This document shows, piece after piece, positions 14,858 through 17,588 of a DNA stretch of 17,588 nt (the first letter of the stretch is position 1; every line of letters begins with the position of its first letter). Source of the DNA: Lentzea aerocolonigenes (lineage in GTDB: Bacteria; Actinomycetota; Actinomycetes; Mycobacteriales; Pseudonocardiaceae); the NCBI RefSeq assembly GCF_000955955.1, contig NZ_JYJG01000322.1, positions 1 to 17,588 of the forward strand, in the 5' to 3' direction. A program made the position numbers and the translations under genes. The notes beneath the pieces were generated by a model. The model was not told where the DNA came from. It searched no databases and saw only the letters and a program-made list of their open reading frames with translations.

Positions 14858-16162
14858 GTGCCCGAACCGTTGACCTTCCCCGACCGCTTCCTCTGGGGTG
14901 CCGCGACCGCCGCGCACCAGGTCGAGGGCAACAACACGACCAGCGACTGGTGGGAGTGGGAGACCGATCCGTCGCCCAAGGCGCCCATGGCGGAACCCTC
15001 CGGCATCGCGTGCGACCACTGGCACCGGTATCGGGACGACATCGCCCTGCTCGCGGAACTGGGCCTGAACACCTACCGGTTCTCCGTGGAGTGGGCGCGC
15101 GTCGAACCGCGGCAGGGCGAGTTCGACCGCGAAGCGCTCCAGCACTACGCGGACGTGGTCGACACCTGTCTGAGCCACGGCGTCACACCGATGGTCACGT
15201 TGCAGCACTTCACGTTGCCCGCGTGGGCCACGCACGCCGGCGCCTGGACGAACCCCGCGTTCCCCGCCTGGTTCGCCCGCTACGCCAGGTACGTGATGGA
15301 GCGCCTGGAAACCCGTGTTCCGCACATCTGCACGATCAACGAACCCGGCAACATGATCACGCGGGGATACCTGGGCACCTTCCCGACCCCGCCCTTCGTT
15401 CGCAACCTCGACGCGTTCGACGCCGCGGCCGCCGGACTCAACGCCGCACATCGGAACGCCCGCGATGTCATCCGCGAACTCGCCCCCGGCGTGAAGGTCG
15501 GCATGTCGCACGCGCTGCAGGACTGGCACGCCGACCCCGGTGGAACCGCGACCATGCGCTGGGCCAGGGAACTGCACGAGGACCGGTTCTTCGCGGAGAC
15601 CGCGGAAGACGACTTCGTCGGTGTCCAGACCTACACCCGCCTCGACGTCAACGCCCCGAGGATCATCGGGCATCTCAGCGCGGCGCTTCTGCGCAGTCGC
15701 CGGCTGACCCAGGCGCTGGTCCTGCCGTACCTGCGCGACCAGGCGGCAGCCGCCGTGCCCACCGGGGGAGCGCCGGCTGACGGGATCCGCCGCACTCTCA
15801 TGGGCTACCGGTGGGCGCCGGAAGCGGTCGAGGCGACGTGCCGGCGAGTGGCGAACCTGTTCCCCGGCAAGGAGATCGTCATCACCGAGCACGGTGTCGC
15901 CACCGACGACGACACCGAGCGGATCGACTACATCCGCGCAGGCCTGAGCGCGGTGCATCGGATGATCGGCGACGGACTGCCCATCACCGGATACGTCCAC
16001 TGGTCCCTGCTGGACAACTGGGAGTGGTGGGACGGCTACGGCCCCACGTACGGGCTCGTGGCGGTCGACCGCGCCGATCAGAGCCGGACGATCAAGCCGT
16101 CGGCCCACTGGTACGGCGACGTGGCCCGGACCAACCGCGTGCTCGGCCTCGCGGTGCGGTGA
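14858..16162 (+). CDS. GH1 beta-glycosidase (beta-glucosidase/galactosidase type)
   Basis: The 434-residue product is a full-length GH1 enzyme. It has FPDRFLWGAATAAHQVEG (7-24) with the glycone-binding Gln21, VTLQHFTLP (113-121), acid/base Glu162 in TINEPGN, nucleophile Glu344 in VITEHG, and WSLLDNWEWWDGYGPTYGL (382-400). The usual ENG after the nucleophile is EHG here. There is no signal peptide, so it acts in the cytoplasm on small glycosides. The start is GTG 14858 with an AGGAG site. It is controlled by the divergent promoter/operator shared with a LacI gene, and the GntR gene follows 18 bp downstream. Beta-glucosidase, beta-galactosidase or beta-fucosidase activity cannot be told apart from sequence alone. 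Confidence 0.93.
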   Translation: MPEPLTFPDRFLWGAATAAHQVEGNNTTSDWWEWETDPSPKAPMAEPSGIACDHWHRYRDDIALLAELGLNTYRFSVEWARVEPRQGEFDREALQHYADVVDTCLSHGVTPMVTLQHFTLPAWATHAGAWTNPAFPAWFARYARYVMERLETRVPHICTINEPGNMITRGYLGTFPTPPFVRNLDAFDAAAAGLNAAHRNARDVIRELAPGVKVGMSHALQDWHADPGGTATMRWARELHEDRFFAETAEDDFVGVQTYTRLDVNAPRIIGHLSAALLRSRRLTQALVLPYLRDQAAAAVPTGGAPADGIRRTLMGYRWAPEAVEATCRRVANLFPGKEIVITEHGVATDDDTERIDYIRAGLSAVHRMIGDGLPITGYVHWSLLDNWEWWDGYGPTYGLVAVDRADQSRTIKPSAHWYGDVARTNRVLGLAVR

Positions 16163-16180
16163 TCGCTACCATGCCACCCG

Positions 16181-16876
16181 ATGTCACTGACCGATGAGGC
16201 CATCGCGCGAATCCGGGAGCTGGTCAGGTCCGGTCGCCTTCCGGCCGGCGCGAAACTGCCGCCGGAGCACGAGCTCGCCGTGGAGCTGGGCATGTCGCGC
16301 AGTCCCGTGCGTGAAGCGGTGAAGGCGTTGTCGCTGGCGGGTGTGCTCGACGTGCGCCGTGGTGACGGCACCTACGTCACCAGCTTGGCTCCGAGCCTGC
16401 TGCTGGCCGGGCTGGGCGCCGCGGTGGAACTGATGCGCCCCGACACCCTGCTCGAACTGATGGAGGTCCGGCGGCTGCTCGAGCCGGGCGCGACCGCTCT
16501 GGCCGCGACCCGGATGTCGAAGGCCGATCTCGCGGTGGTGCACGGACATCTCGTGGCGATGCACGCCGCCGCCGATGACGTTGAACTGCTCAACCTGCAC
16601 GATGCGGCCTTTCATCGGGCCGTGGCCGCCGCGACGGGCAACGAGGCGCTGACGACGGTGCTCGACGGAATCTCCAGCAGCACGCTGCGTGCGCGGATGT
16701 GGCGCGGCACCGTCGACAACGACGCCGCCGTGCTCACCCTGGCTCAGCACACCGCGATCTACCAGGCGCTGGACGACAACGATCCTGGCGCGGCGCACGC
16801 GGCCGCCCTGCTGCACGTCGTCACCTCCGAGCGCTGGTTGCGCGCTCATCTGGCTGAGGCGGAACTGACCCGCTAG
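16181..16876 (+). CDS. GntR-family regulator, FadR/FCD subfamily
   Basis: The 231-residue product has a winged helix-turn-helix at about 5-68 (LPPEHELAVELGMSRSPVREAVKAL in 26-50, then RRGDGTYV). A C-terminal FCD domain (about 90-220) shows the likely metal-binding set Asp141, His145 (DAAFH), His190 and His212. FCD regulators respond to small acids or sugar acids and usually act near their own genes. The ATG at 16181 lies 18 bp after the GH1 stop and has no clear ribosome site, so translation may be coupled or weak. It could regulate GH1, the fucosidase downstream, or both; inverted repeats lie between it and the fucosidase. Confidence 0.9.
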   Translation: MSLTDEAIARIRELVRSGRLPAGAKLPPEHELAVELGMSRSPVREAVKALSLAGVLDVRRGDGTYVTSLAPSLLLAGLGAAVELMRPDTLLELMEVRRLLEPGATALAATRMSKADLAVVHGHLVAMHAAADDVELLNLHDAAFHRAVAAATGNEALTTVLDGISSSTLRARMWRGTVDNDAAVLTLAQHTAIYQALDDNDPGAAHAAALLHVVTSERWLRAHLAEAELTR

Positions 16877-16878
16877 AC

Positions 16879-16897
16879 ATGTGATGCTTGAACACAT
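16879..16897. repeat. Inverted repeat ATGTG-N9-CACAT
   Basis: ATGTG (16879-16883) and CACAT (16893-16897) frame a 9-nt spacer just after the GntR stop. A related string TGTGATGTTT recurs near 16966. It is possibly a regulator site. Confidence 0.35.
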
Positions 16898-16898
16898 A

Positions 16899-16918
16899 AC
16901 TCGCAGGTAAGTGCGAGT
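16899..16918. repeat. Inverted repeat ACTCGCA-N6-TGCGAGT
   Basis: A perfect 7-bp inverted repeat with spacer GGTAAG lies between the GntR and fucosidase genes. It could be a weak terminator for the GH1-GntR operon or an operator; no T-tract follows, which favours the latter. Confidence 0.45.
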
Positions 16919-16931
16919 GTGAACGTTAACA
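16918..16931. promoter_or_regulatory. LacI-style operator upstream of the fucosidase gene
   Basis: TGTGAACGTTAACA is palindromic at 12 of 14 positions around a central CG, the format of many actinobacterial LacI-family operators. It lies 95 bp before the fucosidase ATG and abuts the preceding inverted repeat. It differs from both other operator sequences here, so its regulator may lie beyond the window. Confidence 0.55.
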
Positions 16932-17026
16932 TCTGGACTTACGTCTCCTGGTGCGTTGGCATACGTGTGATGTTTCGCGCTCGGTGAGCCGTTCAGCGCG
17001 GCTCGTCCACCCATCAGGAGATCGCA

Positions 17027-17588
17027 ATGACGCATTCTGCTGACAGCCCGTTGTCCCGGCGGACGTTCGGCGCACTCGCCGCGGCGGGACTCGCGGCGAC
17101 GGTGTTGCCCGAGGCGCTGGCGGGGCCGGCCGCCGCATCCTCCCGGCGTGAGCCCTACGAGCCGGCCTGGCCCTCGGTCGACCGGCACCTGGCCGCCCCG
17201 GAGTGGTTCCAGGACGCCAAGTTCGGTGTGTACTGGCACTGGGGTGCCTTCACCACGCCGGAGTTCGGCAGCGAGTGGTACGGCAGGGACATGTACCGGC
17301 CGGGCAGCCGCGAGTACGACCACCACAAGGCGACCTACGGCGAGCCCGCTGTCTGGGGGTACGACCGGTTCATCGACGGTGGCACCGACCTGGCGGGCAA
17401 CCACGTCCAGTTCGCGCCGAAGCCGGCCTCGCGCGGCGGGCAGTTCGACCCGCGTGAGTGGGTGCGGATCATCAAGGCCTCCGGTGCGAAGTTCGCCGGA
17501 CCGGTCGCCGAGCACCACGACGGCTACTCGATGTGGGACAGCGAGGTCAACGAGTGGAACTCGGTCGCGAAAGGTCCCCGGCTGGACC
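17027..17588 (+). CDS. GH29 alpha-L-fucosidase, Tat-exported, 3' truncated by window end
   Basis: The visible 187 residues start with a Tat signal (SRRTFGALAAAG at 10-21, hydrophobic to about 32, Ala-rich cleavage zone). The GH29 N-terminal pattern follows: PEWFQDAKFGVYWHWGAF, then SEWYGRDMY, FDPREWVRIIKASGAKFA and the conserved HHDGYSMWDS. The catalytic nucleophile Asp lies beyond the window. The enzyme would remove terminal alpha-L-fucose from glycans outside the cell, possibly plant xyloglucan or glycoprotein chains. The start is ATG 17027 with AGGAG six nt upstream. The upstream region carries three inverted repeats including a LacI-style operator. The family call is firm; the linkage preference is unknown. 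Confidence 0.93.
   Translation, partial: MTHSADSPLSRRTFGALAAAGLAATVLPEALAGPAAASSRREPYEPAWPSVDRHLAAPEWFQDAKFGVYWHWGAFTTPEFGSEWYGRDMYRPGSREYDHHKATYGEPAVWGYDRFIDGGTDLAGNHVQFAPKPASRGGQFDPREWVRIIKASGAKFAGPVAEHHDGYSMWDSEVNEWNSVAKGPRLD

Overview
The window is about 17.6 kb of very GC-rich DNA with strong G/C third-position bias, GTG/TTG starts, Tat signals, a calerythrin-like EF-hand protein and a membrane Ser/Thr kinase. This fits an actinomycete, plausibly of the Pseudonocardiaceae type; the genus is inference. I see no rRNA, tRNA, CRISPR, insertion sequence or phage gene. Gene density is high, and the only stretch over 300 bp without an intact gene (11291-11608) holds a decayed transporter remnant.

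Left part (1-7534, nearly all minus strand). Reading along the minus strand: an SLT-fold lipoprotein (7534-6905), a Tat/anchor protein ending in a DUF4241 domain (6880-5528), and a 1006-residue membrane Ser/Thr kinase fused to an extracellular solute-binding-like region and a C-terminal von Willebrand A domain (5438-2418). These three may form an envelope-associated unit. They are followed by a TetR-like protein of unknown function (2160-1309), a four-EF-hand calcium-binding protein (1265-711) and an RraA-family protein (662-3). One small plus-strand ORF (2304-2417) encodes a probable 37-residue membrane peptide.

Central part (7626-14742, minus strand): a carbohydrate-use block. A LacI-type regulator (13726-14742) is followed by an HSL-type esterase. 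A second LacI regulator (11609-12640) leads an operon that should carry a sugar ABC transporter. Instead, 11306-11532 contains only the start of a solute-binding lipoprotein gene fused to the last codons of a permease gene, with an additional one-base frameshift. A cytoplasmic GH42 beta-galactosidase and a secreted BNR/sialidase-like protein with a ricin-type lectin domain follow, and the operon ends in a perfect 15-bp hairpin.

Right part (14743-17588, plus strand). A GH1 beta-glycosidase diverges from the LacI gene across an intergenic region with a perfect 20-bp palindrome just downstream of a candidate promoter. A FadR-type GntR regulator follows at 18 bp. A regulatory region dense in inverted repeats then precedes a Tat-exported GH29 alpha-L-fucosidase that runs off the window.

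Together the right half looks like a locus for galactosyl/fucosyl/glucosyl oligosaccharides. Three different LacI-style operators are visible, each with a central CG. The transporter for the GH42 operon has apparently been lost by deletion. The least expected items are this deletion scar, the kinase/solute-binding/vWA fusion, and the operator architecture.
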